A DNA stretch of 64,000 nt, taken from NCBI GenBank assembly GCA_015063605.1, contig SVTV01000010.1, forward strand, positions 1-64,000, written 5' to 3'. The number at the start of each line of letters is the position of its first letter. Positions within the stretch are counted from its first letter, which is position 1. Under the pieces are notes generated by a model. It ran no database searches. It was not told the origin of the DNA and saw only the letters and a program-made list of their open reading frames with translations. The stretch is from Oscillospiraceae bacterium. GTDB taxonomy: Bacteria; Bacillota; Clostridia; Oscillospirales; SIG627. This document shows, piece by piece, positions 25,221 to 33,240 of the stretch. Position numbers and translations under genes: made by a program.

Positions 25221-25414
25221 GGGGGCGTCGCATTAAGCGACGCCCCCGCTAAAACAGCGGACGAAAATAGGGGACGGGAACCCGCTATTTTCGGAAACTT
25301 GAACGTTTTTGGCGTGTTTTAGTACGAATTTTTACGTAATTTCGGTGCCAAAACGATGAATTTTATTCATCGAGTTCAATTTCAGGGCTTGGCTCACGTT
25401 AGTGAGACAGCCCC
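25221..25414. repeat. MITE-like structured repeat, copy 1 (194 bp)
   Basis: Closely matches, in inverted orientation, a 180 bp copy at 46611-46790. Structures inside: GCGTCGC-attaa-GCGACGC near the left end, an AAATAG/CTATTT dyad near 25265-25295, TTTTGGC paired with GCCAAAA, CGATGAA paired with TTCATCG, and CTCAC-gtta-GTGAG near the right end. The right terminus reads GACAGCCCC, the reverse complement of the GGGGCTGTC that begins copy 2. Compared with copy 2 it carries ~14 extra bases around 25250-25265. No ORF. Lies directly after spoIIIAH and 19 bp before the end of the DUF1273-like gene. Confidence 0.85.
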
Positions 25415-25433
25415 ATTTTCAGGACATATATTT

Positions 25434-25916
25434 TCAATCGGGGAAGCGTATTATTTTCTTCCCTTTCTTAAATGCATAATCAAGTGCGATCTTTGTACCG
25501 CTTTTACGGCTGTTTGCTATATTCTCATCATGATATACTATGCAAAAGCGGCTCTTATCTATCATTTCATAATTTCTCTCTACATATGATGCTTTACCGG
25601 CGTCTTTGATTTTTTCAGGGAAGTAAGTATCTTCATACGATTCCAACAAATAAGCTTTGTAGAGATCGGTTATAACGGGATACTCTGCTCTTACATAAAT
25701 CCGCTTTATATGCGGATATTTTTCTTTTATTTCGGTAACGCTCTCCAGACAAAGCTTGTCAAATTCGCTTCTGCTTCCAAACAAAAACAGACTTACGTTC
25801 TCATTTATTATCAAGCTTTCTATCGCCTCATGTAATTGTGTTTTCAATTCTTCTGTTTCGTTTATTTTTCTGTTTCCGAAGAAACAGCACGTATTTGATA
25901 TGTTTTCGGTTACCAT
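25434..25916 (-). CDS. SLOG-superfamily (DUF1273-like) protein
   Basis: 160 residues, ATG 25916 eight bases after GAGGAG. Rossmann-like features of the SLOG/DUF1273 group: NTCCFFGNRKI near the N-terminus, SLFLFGSRSEFDKLCLESVTEIKEKYPHI, YEMIDKSRFCIVYHDEN and GTKIALDYAFKKGKKII. Members bind nucleotide-derived ligands or DNA (DprA/YpsA relatives). A fragment of a second copy lies ~400 bp upstream (26267-26314). Function unproven. Confidence 0.75.
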   Translation of the reverse strand: MVTENISNTCCFFGNRKINETEELKTQLHEAIESLIINENVSLFLFGSRSEFDKLCLESVTEIKEKYPHIKRIYVRAEYPVITDLYKAYLLESYEDTYFPEKIKDAGKASYVERNYEMIDKSRFCIVYHDENIANSRKSGTKIALDYAFKKGKKIIRFPD

Positions 25917-25986
25917 ATCTACAGCTCCTCGAATTATTTGGATATACGGTATATCTATTTATAACATTATAGCACATATTACATCT

Positions 25987-26013
25987 AAAATAAATACATA
26001 ATACATTTATTTT
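25987..26013 (+). promoter_or_regulatory. Dyad upstream of the ribbon-helix-helix gene, candidate operator
   Basis: Perfect 9-base inverted repeat AAAATAAAT (25987-25995) / ATTTATTTT (26005-26013) between the divergent DUF1273-like and RHH genes, just before GAGGT and ATG 26026. Ribbon-helix-helix proteins often autoregulate through such short dyads. Confidence 0.4.
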
Positions 26014-26025
26014 GAGGTAAATTTT

Positions 26026-26226
26026 ATGGCTATAAAAAGCGTTTCAATAAGAATTGAAGAAGAAATGTTAAAGAAGATCTCCTATATTGCCGATTATGAG
26101 GGCAGAAGCGTAAACAGTCAGATACTTGTTCTGATAAGAGAAAGCATAAAAGCTTTTGAAGAAGAAAACGGCGTCATAGACGGAGATATAACCCCCTCAT
26201 CAAACGTAAAGCCGACACGGAAGTAA
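26026..26226 (+). CDS. Ribbon-helix-helix (Arc-type) DNA-binding protein
   Basis: 66 residues. The N-terminal 45 residues match Arc/MetJ ribbon-helix-helix: a strand IKSVSIRIEEEML followed by helix KKISYIADYEGRSVNSQILVLIRESIKAFEEENG, with the typical GRSxNSQI turn. The tail is acidic then basic. Probably a dimeric repressor; no toxin partner adjoins, so an antitoxin role is not supported. Dyad in its own leader suggests autoregulation. Confidence 0.8.
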   Translation: MAIKSVSIRIEEEMLKKISYIADYEGRSVNSQILVLIRESIKAFEEENGVIDGDITPSSNVKPTRK

Positions 26227-26266
26227 ATCGAATAGGAAGATGACTGTTTATAATTTTTAAAATAGA

Positions 26267-26314
26267 TTAATTTTGGTAAAAGCAGCGCGTATTTGATATG
26301 TTTTCCGTTGCCAT
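26267..26314 (-). pseudogene. 5' remnant of a second DUF1273-like gene
   Basis: Bases 26283-26318 match 25885-25920, the start region of the intact DUF1273-like gene, with three mismatches in 36. The remnant keeps ATG (26314) and encodes ATENISNTRCF before diverging and stopping at 26267. The intact gene encodes VTENISNTCCF at the same place. Everything downstream of the first ~12 codons is gone. Confidence 0.65.
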
Positions 26315-26322
26315 ATCTGTTG

Positions 26323-26490
26323 TACACCTTTTGCAAAAGGTGTACTATTTGACAAAAGCCATTTCAAATCAAACAGATCGCATATAAATAAAAATTCTGT
26401 CAACTTTTTCAAAAAAAGCCTTGCATTTGATGCATTTTAATGATATAATTAGGTGAGTAAAACAACTGTCAAATAGTACACTTTTTGACA
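26323..26490. repeat. Inverted repeats TGTCAAATAGTACAC flanking a promoter
   Basis: GTGTACTATTTGACA (26340-26354) and its exact reverse complement TGTCAAATAGTACAC (26467-26481), with partial similarity continuing to ~20 bases. The left copy also forms the palindrome GTACACCTTTT-gc-AAAAGGTGTAC (26322-26345); the right copy forms TGTCAAA/TTTGACA. Between them lies a consensus promoter (26421-26449). No gene in the enclosed ~110 bp. Confidence 0.6.
26421..26449 (+). promoter_or_regulatory. Consensus promoter upstream of dapL (distal)
   Basis: TTGCAT (26421-26426), 17 bp, TATAAT (26444-26449). The transcript would run through the right inverted repeat and the ~250 bp untranslated stretch before dapL. 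Confidence 0.65.
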
Positions 26491-26614
26491 CTTGTTTTTG
26501 CATTAAATGCAGAAAATATCATTATTACACTCTTTCGCGAATATATACAATCATCCGAAAGAAAGTCTCTTTATGCAAATAAATTGAATTTTTCCGTAAC
26601 TTATCGATTTCCAC

Positions 26615-26642
26615 TTGACAAGAAAAAAAGTTTCTGTATAAT
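26615..26642 (+). promoter_or_regulatory. Proximal promoter of dapL
   Basis: TTGACA (26615-26620), 16 bp, TATAAT (26637-26642), ~90 bp upstream of the ATG. Confidence 0.75.
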
Positions 26643-26731
26643 ATTATATATCAAGTATAATGCGTGTAGTTTTTGCTGTATATAATGCATTTTACATATC
26701 GCAAATCAATAACACAGAAAAGGAATAATAT

Positions 26732-27913
26732 ATGCTTTCCATCAACAAAAATTATCTTAATTTAAAAGAAAGTTATCTTTTTTCGGAGATAGGCAGAAGA
26801 GCCAATGCGTTCATCGCCGCAAATCCCGATAAAAAGGTCATAAAGTTAGGTATAGGAGACGTTACTCTTCCCTTGTGCGATGCAGTTATCAAGGAGCTTT
26901 CCGCAGGCGTAAGCGATATGGCATCCGCATCCACATTCCGCGGCTACGGCCCCGAGCAGGGATACGATTTTCTCAAGGGCGCGATAAAGGATTATTACGC
27001 AAAGAAGAGCGTTTCTCTTGAAAAGGATGAGATATTCGTATCCGACGGAGCAAAGAGCGATCTCGGAAACATTCTCGATATATTCGGAAGAGACAACACC
27101 GTTCTTATTCCCGATCCCGTTTATCCCGTTTATGTTGATACAAACATAATGGACGGCAGAAGCGTTTCCTATCTCAAGGCAAACGAAGAAAACGGCTTCC
27201 GTCCCCTTCCCGATGCAGATACAAAGGGCGATATAATATATCTCTGCTCTCCCAACAATCCCACAGGCGCCGTATATACAAAGGACGAGCTTAAGGTATG
27301 GGTTGACTTCGCACTTTCCAACAATTCCATCATCCTCTTTGATGCAGCGTACGAGGCGTTCATAATCGACAATGAGCTTCCCGGAAGCATATACGAGATC
27401 GAAGGTGCAAAGAAGTGCGCTATAGAATTCTGCTCTCTCTCCAAGACAGCAGGCTTTACCGGAACACGTTGCGGCTACACCATCGTTCCCAACGATCTTG
27501 TATTTGACGGTGTTCAGCTCAACAAGCTCTGGCTCAGAAGACAGACAACAAAGTTCAACGGTGTTTCCTACATAATCCAGAAGGGCGCCGCTGCTGCTTT
27601 CTCCGATGAAGGTATCAAGCAGACAAGAGAAAACATTGCTTATTACAGAAGAAATGCATCCGTTATCACCTCCACACTCGATAAGTGCGGTATCTGGTAC
27701 TGCGGCGGTAAGAATTCTCCTTACGTATGGCTCAAATGCCCCAACAACATGGATTCCTGGACATTCTTCGATTATCTCCTCAACAACGCCAACGTTGTAG
27801 GTACTCCCGGCGAAGGCTTCGGAGAAAACGGAAAAGGCTTCTTCCGTCTCACATCCTTCAACAATTATGAAAATACAGTTGAAGCAATGAAGAGATTCGA
27901 AAATATGCTTTAA
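26732..27913 (+). CDS. dapL: LL-diaminopimelate aminotransferase
   Basis: 393 residues, full length. Converts tetrahydrodipicolinate to LL-diaminopimelate in one PLP-dependent step of lysine and peptidoglycan synthesis. Fold-type I features: INKNYLNLKESYLFSEIGRR N-terminus, LGIGDVTLPLC, FRGYGPEQGYDFLKGAI, ISVSDGAKSDLGN-type SDGAKSD block, YLCSPNNPTGAVY, DAAYEAFI, and the PLP lysine Lys238 in CSLSKTAGFTGTRCGY. Monocistronic: own promoters and a shared terminator with tyrS. Codon use is markedly TTC/CTC/AAC rich compared with neighbours, consistent with high expression. Confidence 0.96.
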   Translation: MLSINKNYLNLKESYLFSEIGRRANAFIAANPDKKVIKLGIGDVTLPLCDAVIKELSAGVSDMASASTFRGYGPEQGYDFLKGAIKDYYAKKSVSLEKDEIFVSDGAKSDLGNILDIFGRDNTVLIPDPVYPVYVDTNIMDGRSVSYLKANEENGFRPLPDADTKGDIIYLCSPNNPTGAVYTKDELKVWVDFALSNNSIILFDAAYEAFIIDNELPGSIYEIEGAKKCAIEFCSLSKTAGFTGTRCGYTIVPNDLVFDGVQLNKLWLRRQTTKFNGVSYIIQKGAAAAFSDEGIKQTRENIAYYRRNASVITSTLDKCGIWYCGGKNSPYVWLKCPNNMDSWTFFDYLLNNANVVGTPGEGFGENGKGFFRLTSFNNYENTVEAMKRFENML

Positions 27914-27932
27914 TTAAAAATAATAAAAAAAC

Positions 27933-27990
27933 AATGCCGAGGCTGCGGAAAAAACCTGCGCTTCGGCATTCTTCTTTGTTTTAAAGTATA
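27933..27990. terminator. Bidirectional terminator between dapL and the tyrS operon
   Basis: Stem AATGCCGA (27933-27940) / TCGGCATT (27963-27970). On the minus strand GTTTTTTTATT follows; on the plus strand CTTCTTTGTTTT. Confidence 0.8.
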
Positions 27991-28003
27991 TATCCGGGAT
28001 CTC

Positions 28004-29227
28004 TTATCCGAGCTTTACTCTTATAAATATCTTCTTTCCCTTCTTGACTATGATACCGTCATTGAAAAGATCCTTTGCATATGTCTTTGCAAAATCGGTG
28101 ACCTTTTCATCGTCAACGGAAACGCCGCCCTGCTGGATAAGTCTTCTTGCTTCACCCTTGGAGGGAGCGATTCCCGCTTTTACGAGAATATCGATTATAC
28201 CTATTGCACCGTCCGTAAAGTCGCTTTCGGAAACGAGAGCCTCGGGCATATTTTCGGATACTCCGCCTGCGGCAAACAATGCCTTAGCGGCACTCTGCGC
28301 CTTATTTGCTTCCTCTTCGCCGTGAACGAGCTTGGTAAGCTCGAATGCGAGGATCTCTTTAGCTGTATTAAGCTGGCTGCCTTCCCACTTGTCCATTTCG
28401 TCTATCTGCTCTATGGGGAGGAATGTGAGCATTCTGATGCACTTGAGAACGTCGGAATCGGCAACATTTCTCCAATACTGATAGAAATCGTAGGGAGATG
28501 TCTTGTTGGGATCGAGCCATACTGCGTTGCCCGCTGTCTTACCCATCTTCTTGCCCTGAGAGTCGGTAAGAAGAGTTATCGTCATGGCATTTGCATCCTT
28601 GCCGAGCTTTCTTCTTATAAGCTCTGTACCGCCAAGCATATTGGACCACTGGTCATCGCCGCCGAACTGGAGGTTGCAATCGTAATTCTTGTAGAGATAG
28701 TAGAAGTCGTAGGACTGCATTATCATGTAGTTAAATTCAAGGAAGGAGAGTCCCTTTTCCATTCTCTGCTTGTAGCACTCTGCTCTGAGCATATTGTTTA
28801 CGGAGAAGCAGGAGCCTACCTCGCGGAGAAGCTCGATATAATTAAGATTAAGAAGCCAGTCCGCATTGTTTATCATAACTGCCTTGCCCTCGGAGAAATC
28901 GATAAACTGTTCCATCTGACGCTTGAAGCAAGCGGCATTATGATCGATATCTTCTTTTGTAAGCATCTTTCTCATATCGGTACGTCCGGAGGGGTCGCCT
29001 ATCATGGTAGTGCCGCCGCCGATAAGAGCGATGGGCTTATTGCCTGCCATCTGGAGACGCTTCATAAGGGTAAGTGCCATAAAGTGACCTGCGGTAAGGC
29101 TGTCTGCCGTGCAGTCAAATCCGATATAAAAGGTAGCTTTTCCGTTATTGATAAGTTCTTTTATCTCTTCCTCGTTTGTCATCTGCGCAATAAGACCGCG
29201 TGCGCGCAGTTCTTCATAAATTTTCAT
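28004..29227 (-). CDS. tyrS: Tyrosine--tRNA ligase
   Basis: 407 residues, class I synthetase. HIGH-like element in [46 protein letters not shown]-like [15 protein letters not shown]-terminal S4 domain ([22 protein letters not shown]). Charges tRNA-Tyr. Last gene of the long minus-strand operon, 14 bp after recN. No T-box leader is possible in so short a gap. Confidence 0.96.
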   Translation of the reverse strand: MKIYEELRARGLIAQMTNEEEIKELINNGKATFYIGFDCTADSLTAGHFMALTLMKRLQMAGNKPIALIGGGTTMIGDPSGRTDMRKMLTKEDIDHNAACFKRQMEQFIDFSEGKAVMINNADWLLNLNYIELLREVGSCFSVNNMLRAECYKQRMEKGLSFLEFNYMIMQSYDFYYLYKNYDCNLQFGGDDQWSNMLGGTELIRRKLGKDANAMTITLLTDSQGKKMGKTAGNAVWLDPNKTSPYDFYQYWRNVADSDVLKCIRMLTFLPIEQIDEMDKWEGSQLNTAKEILAFELTKLVHGEEEANKAQSAAKALFAAGGVSENMPEALVSESDFTDGAIGIIDILVKAGIAPSKGEARRLIQQGGVSVDDEKVTDFAKTYAKDLFNDGIIVKKGKKIFIRVKLG

Positions 29228-29241
29228 ATTAAATATCCTTT

Positions 29242-31005
29242 CTACTGTCCTGCGCCGTTTGATTCGACGCTTTCAAGCTCATTGTTTATTTTTTCTGTAT
29301 CGAGCATTTCCTCCGCACTGAGAAGAGTTGCTTCCGTAACGGAAAGACCGCCCAATATTCTTGCTATCTCCCGTTTGCGTTCATCACCCGACAAAGCGCG
29401 TATCGATGTAAATGTTCTGCCGTCCTTTTCCTCTTTCTTTATCTTGAACTGCTCGTTTGATGCGGCAGCCACCTGAGCAGAATGAGTAACGCACAGTATC
29501 TGACGGTTTTCTCCGAGCATCCTTAAGCAAAGCCCTATTTTTCGTGAGGTGCTTCCCGATACGCCCGTATCTATCTCGTCGAACACCATCGTACCTATAT
29601 CTCCCGAATACGTAAGGACTGTCTGGAGAGAAAGCATTATTCTCGATAATTCGCCGCCGCTGGCAATAGCGGACAAGGGCTTAAATGGTTCTCCCGCATT
29701 GGATTTGATAAGAAATTCAATGCTCTCCGCACCGCCGGGAAGAAGCTCACCGTTTTCGGCGGGTATCATGCTGACGGAAAACTCCGTCTTTTTCATATCG
29801 AGATATCTCATGCGCTCCGTCATGCGTTCTTCGAGAAGGCTTTTGGCTTCCTTTCTCAATTCCGTAAGAACGGATGATGCCAAAAGACTTTCCTTGTAAA
29901 GATCGTTTCTCTTTTCGATAAGCTTTGCCTTTTCGTTTTCGGAATCGTTCAGAGATGCGTATTCCTTCTTTATTTTTGAAAGGTATTCAAGTATCTCCTT
30001 TTCCGTGGAGCCGTATTTCAGCTTCATTCTGTATATGGCATCGAGACGTGCTTCCGTCTTATTGAGAGCCTCCGTGGGATCGTCCTCGTATTCATCGGCG
30101 TAGGACTTTATCTCCTTCAACACATCCTCGGCTTCATACCTTAAGGATTCAAGCTTTTCCGCAAAGGTCGAAAGCTCCTGTATGTATTCGGATGCCGTAG
30201 CTGCTTTCGTTGAAGCTATTGCAAGAAGTTCCACAGCACCTCTCTGCTTTGAAAGTCCGTCCAAAGCCTTGACTGCCGTTTTCAAGGAGGAGGATATCTT
30301 CTCGGAATTTCTCAATTCCGCTTTTTTCTTCAAAAGAGAATCCTCTTCTCCGTCCTTTATTTTGGCGGATGTTATATCGTTTATTTCAAACTTAAGAGAG
30401 ATCATTCTGCGGTTCTTTTCCTTTTCCGCAGATTCAAGCTGTTTTATCTCCCTCTCTGTTTTTTTTAGCTCCGTGTATAAAGCCTGATAATTATTCTTTG
30501 CTTCCGATATCTTTTCCGCAAGCTCTCCTCTCGGGGAGGAATCGAGATACACCTCATGCTTTGATCTATCCAGAATAGCCAGAGAGTCATTCTGACCGTG
30601 TATCATCACAAGCTCCGATGCTATCTGACGGAAAAGCGACATAGGCACGGCTTTGCCGTTTATACGGCAGGTACCCTTTCCGTCCAAGGTCATGCGTCTT
30701 GTCAGTATCAGACAGTCATCGTCAATGTCATATTCTATACCGTTTTCCGAAAGCTTGGTTATAACATCCTCGGGTATTCCCGAAAAAGTACCGCTTACAA
30801 GGCACTCGCTTTCACCCGTACGGATAAGCTCGCTTGCCGCCTTTGCTCCCGAGGTAGATTTGCTTCCCGAAAGAAAGTAAATAGAGTCCACAAGTATGGA
30901 TTTTCCCGCACCCGTTTCACCCGTCATTGATGTAAACCCGGGAGAAAGATCAATATCCGCCTGACTTATCAGAGCGATATTTTCAATATGAAGGGACAGC
31001 AGCAT
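29242..31005 (-). CDS. recN: DNA repair protein RecN
   Basis: 587 residues. SMC-like ATPase: Walker [22 protein letters not shown] near the N-terminus, long central coiled coil (~150-370), signature [17 protein letters not shown] and Walker [16 protein letters not shown] with switch [10 protein letters not shown] near the C-terminus. Acts early in double-strand break repair. Downstream of argR by 7 bp, the conserved Bacillota neighbourhood. Confidence 0.96.
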   Translation of the reverse strand: MLLSLHIENIALISQADIDLSPGFTSMTGETGAGKSILVDSIYFLSGSKSTSGAKAASELIRTGESECLVSGTFSGIPEDVITKLSENGIEYDIDDDCLILTRRMTLDGKGTCRINGKAVPMSLFRQIASELVMIHGQNDSLAILDRSKHEVYLDSSPRGELAEKISEAKNNYQALYTELKKTEREIKQLESAEKEKNRRMISLKFEINDITSAKIKDGEEDSLLKKKAELRNSEKISSSLKTAVKALDGLSKQRGAVELLAIASTKAATASEYIQELSTFAEKLESLRYEAEDVLKEIKSYADEYEDDPTEALNKTEARLDAIYRMKLKYGSTEKEILEYLSKIKKEYASLNDSENEKAKLIEKRNDLYKESLLASSVLTELRKEAKSLLEERMTERMRYLDMKKTEFSVSMIPAENGELLPGGAESIEFLIKSNAGEPFKPLSAIASGGELSRIMLSLQTVLTYSGDIGTMVFDEIDTGVSGSTSRKIGLCLRMLGENRQILCVTHSAQVAAASNEQFKIKKEEKDGRTFTSIRALSGDERKREIARILGGLSVTEATLLSAEEMLDTEKINNELESVESNGAGQ

Positions 31006-31012
31006 AATCCGA

Positions 31013-31486
31013 TCAATTCTCTATGGAAAGCACGTTTCCGCAGAATTTTGCCGCATCATCGTTTGAAGAGAATACAATGAAGATAGTATCGTCTCCTGCG
31101 ATGCTTCCTATAAACCCGTCCCAGGAAAGAGCATCTATCGCCGCCGCTGCGGCATTTGCCATTCCCGATACGGTCTTGACTACAACGATATTGCCTGCGG
31201 GAACTGCCATATTGACTACCTCTCGCAGTATTTTGGAATACTTTGCGGGCACAGGTTCATTCCCGTATGCTTTATAAGTATATACATTTTTTCCATTCTG
31301 ATTTGTACGTTTGAAAACTCCGAGCTCCTTAAGGTCTCTCGAAAGCGTTGCCTGTGTGGCAAAGAAATTTTCCTCGTTGAGATATTTTGAAAGATCTTCC
31401 TGTGTCTCTATTTCTTTTTCCGTTATCAGTCTGATAATGGCATCTCTGCGGTTATCCTTGGCAACGGAGCTGTCTCTTCTTCTCAT
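31013..31486 (-). CDS. argR: Arginine repressor ArgR
   Basis: 157 residues. N-terminal winged helix (DAIIRLITEKEIETQEDLSKYLNEENFFATQATLSRDLKELGV) and C-terminal hexamerisation/arginine-binding domain (GNIVVVKTVSGMANAAAAAIDALSWDGFIGSIAGDDTIFIV) with the conserved GTIAGDDT-type loop. Represses arginine biosynthesis and activates catabolism when arginine is bound. Its place between nadK and recN is the usual one; no arg genes are in the window. Confidence 0.96.
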   Translation of the reverse strand: MRRRDSSVAKDNRRDAIIRLITEKEIETQEDLSKYLNEENFFATQATLSRDLKELGVFKRTNQNGKNVYTYKAYGNEPVPAKYSKILREVVNMAVPAGNIVVVKTVSGMANAAAAAIDALSWDGFIGSIAGDDTIFIVFSSNDDAAKFCGNVLSIEN

Positions 31487-31520
31487 TATAAATTCCGTCC
31501 TTATTATTTATCTCAGCCTC

Positions 31521-32441
31521 TTACTTAAATTTATCAAACAGTATATCATAAAACGCTCTGCCCATGAGTCTCACAAGCTTTGTCTTCTTATCCGAAACAG
31601 ATATATACAGAAGATCCTCCGCCGTAAGGGAAATGTATTCTCCGTTTCTCATGGCATCGCTTCCGTCAAGAGCGGCAAAGCACACCGTGTCTCTTCCGTC
31701 GAGATTGCATATGGCAAGGCGTCTTTTATCCGAAAACACAAGCGTCTTTGAATTCACAAGTGAATGCGAGCATATGGGTGTCATGCAAATTACCGAGGAC
31801 ACGGGATCACAGGGGACTCCTCCCGCAGAAAGGGAGTAAGCCGTTGAGCCTGTTGGAGTTGAAAAGACAACACCGTCGGCGCGGTAGTGGGACACCTTTC
31901 CCCAATTTGCATTTCCGTCATCATTTTCGGCGCAAAGAAGATCAAATTCCACTACTCTCGAATTGCTCTTTGCCGATACACAGCAGTCATTGAGTACTGT
32001 GGAATTGAATATTTCGCCGTCGCTTTTTTCTATCTTTACGTCAAGGCGGACTCTCTCCTCAACGGAAAAATCTCCCGTAAAAAGCTTGTCCGTCTCATTT
32101 ATTTCATTTCTTTCAAGCTCCGCAAGAAAGCCTACTCTGCCCATATTGACGCCCAATATGGGTTTATCATACTTTACTGCGGGAAGAGATGCCGCCAGAA
32201 GCGTTCCGTCGCCTCCGAGCGTTATCACCATATCGCAGAGCTTCATAAGCTCTTCCTCGACGCCTCTTTCGCAGGGAAAGTCAAAGCATCCCTCATGATG
32301 GCTGCCGAGCAATATATTTGCACCGTTTCCGATAAGGCGCTTCGCCAAAGCGGTGGAGGTGTGATAATCTTTATCCTTCATTGCATTCGGCATAAGCAAT
32401 ATGTTTTTCGGTATGGAATTTTTTTTCTCCAATTTGATCAA
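31521..32441 (-). CDS. nadK: NAD kinase
   Basis: 306 residues. Phosphorylates NAD to NADP. Motifs: GGDGTLLAAS (ATP/NAD site), NMGRVGFLAELERNEI, STPTGSTAYSLSAGG and ITPICSHSLVNSKTLVFSD. Slightly longer than the average ~285, with a short C-terminal helix. In the tlyA-nadK-argR-recN order shared by many Firmicutes. Confidence 0.96.
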   Translation of the reverse strand: MIKLEKKNSIPKNILLMPNAMKDKDYHTSTALAKRLIGNGANILLGSHHEGCFDFPCERGVEEELMKLCDMVITLGGDGTLLAASLPAVKYDKPILGVNMGRVGFLAELERNEINETDKLFTGDFSVEERVRLDVKIEKSDGEIFNSTVLNDCCVSAKSNSRVVEFDLLCAENDDGNANWGKVSHYRADGVVFSTPTGSTAYSLSAGGVPCDPVSSVICMTPICSHSLVNSKTLVFSDKRRLAICNLDGRDTVCFAALDGSDAMRNGEYISLTAEDLLYISVSDKKTKLVRLMGRAFYDILFDKFK

Positions 32442-32496
32442 CCTTTCCGGACGATCGTAAACTTACGCCCTTCCGCTTTATATCTTTCGAAACAAC

Positions 32497-33240
32497 TTAT
32501 TTCTTATGAAATAAGGCAAGATACTCCACATTTCCGTCTCCGCCCTTTATGGGAGAGACAATATATCTTTCCATTAAAAAGCCTTTCTTTTCGGCTTCCT
32601 CTTTTATACGCTTCAATATTTCAAGCCGTGCCTTATCGTCCTTTATGACACCGTTTTTACCGAGAAGCTTTCTTCCCTGCGATGTCAGCGCCGTTTCAAA
32701 CTGAGGCTTGATAAGCGTTATCATAATGCCGTCGTCGTTCAAAAGAGCATGGAGTGCATCGTATATCAGCGTCTGAGAGATAAATGACACATCCATCACG
32801 GCAATATTGCACCTTTCGGGCAGAGAATCCTCTGTCATATATCTGGCATTTACATTTTCCATCGATATGACTCTGCTGTCGTTCTCAAGAGAGCTGTCAA
32901 GCTGTGCGCTGCCGTTTTCCACCGCATAGACCTTCTGAGCCCCGTTTTTAAGGAGGCAATCGGTAAAGCCTCCCGTCGAGGCTCCTACATCGATACATAC
33001 CATTCCCGTCACATCTACGGAAAATTCCTTCAAAGCGCCCTCAAGCTTCAAACCGCCGCGGCTTACGTATCTGCATTCTTCATCGGCTGCTGCTTCGACC
33101 GTATCGGTCTCACTGATGCTTTCAGAGGCTTTCAGCGTGACCTTTCCGTTAACTGTCACAAGACCCTTGGTAATGAGTTTTGCGGCGGCAGTTCTGCTTT
33201 TCGCAAGCTTTTTTTCACAGAGATATACATCAAGTCTCAT
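32497..33240 (-). CDS. tlyA: TlyA family rRNA (cytidine-2'-O)-methyltransferase
   Basis: 247 residues. N-terminal S4 RNA-binding domain (RLDVYLCEKKLAKSRTAAAKLITKGLVTVNGK) and an FtsJ-like SAM methyltransferase domain with VSRGGLKLEGALKEF, CIDVGASTGGFTDCLLKNGA (motif I) and AVMDVSFISQTLI. TlyA 2'-O-methylates 16S and sometimes 23S rRNA cytidines; TlyA also affects capreomycin sensitivity in mycobacteria. ATG overlaps the dxs stop by 4 bp. Confidence 0.95.
   Translation of the reverse strand: MRLDVYLCEKKLAKSRTAAAKLITKGLVTVNGKVTLKASESISETDTVEAAADEECRYVSRGGLKLEGALKEFSVDVTGMVCIDVGASTGGFTDCLLKNGAQKVYAVENGSAQLDSSLENDSRVISMENVNARYMTEDSLPERCNIAVMDVSFISQTLIYDALHALLNDDGIMITLIKPQFETALTSQGRKLLGKNGVIKDDKARLEILKRIKEEAEKKGFLMERYIVSPIKGGDGNVEYLALFHKK

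Noticed and set aside
26485..26685. 66-codon frame upstream of dapL
   Set aside because: No ribosome site, composition unlike protein, overlaps the dapL promoter.
29228..29241. T-box leader for tyrS
   Set aside because: Only 14 bp separates recN and tyrS, so no leader can exist.
28322..29476. 384-codon plus-strand frame opposite tyrS/recN
   Set aside because: Antisense shadow across two genuine genes; no ribosome site or known domain.
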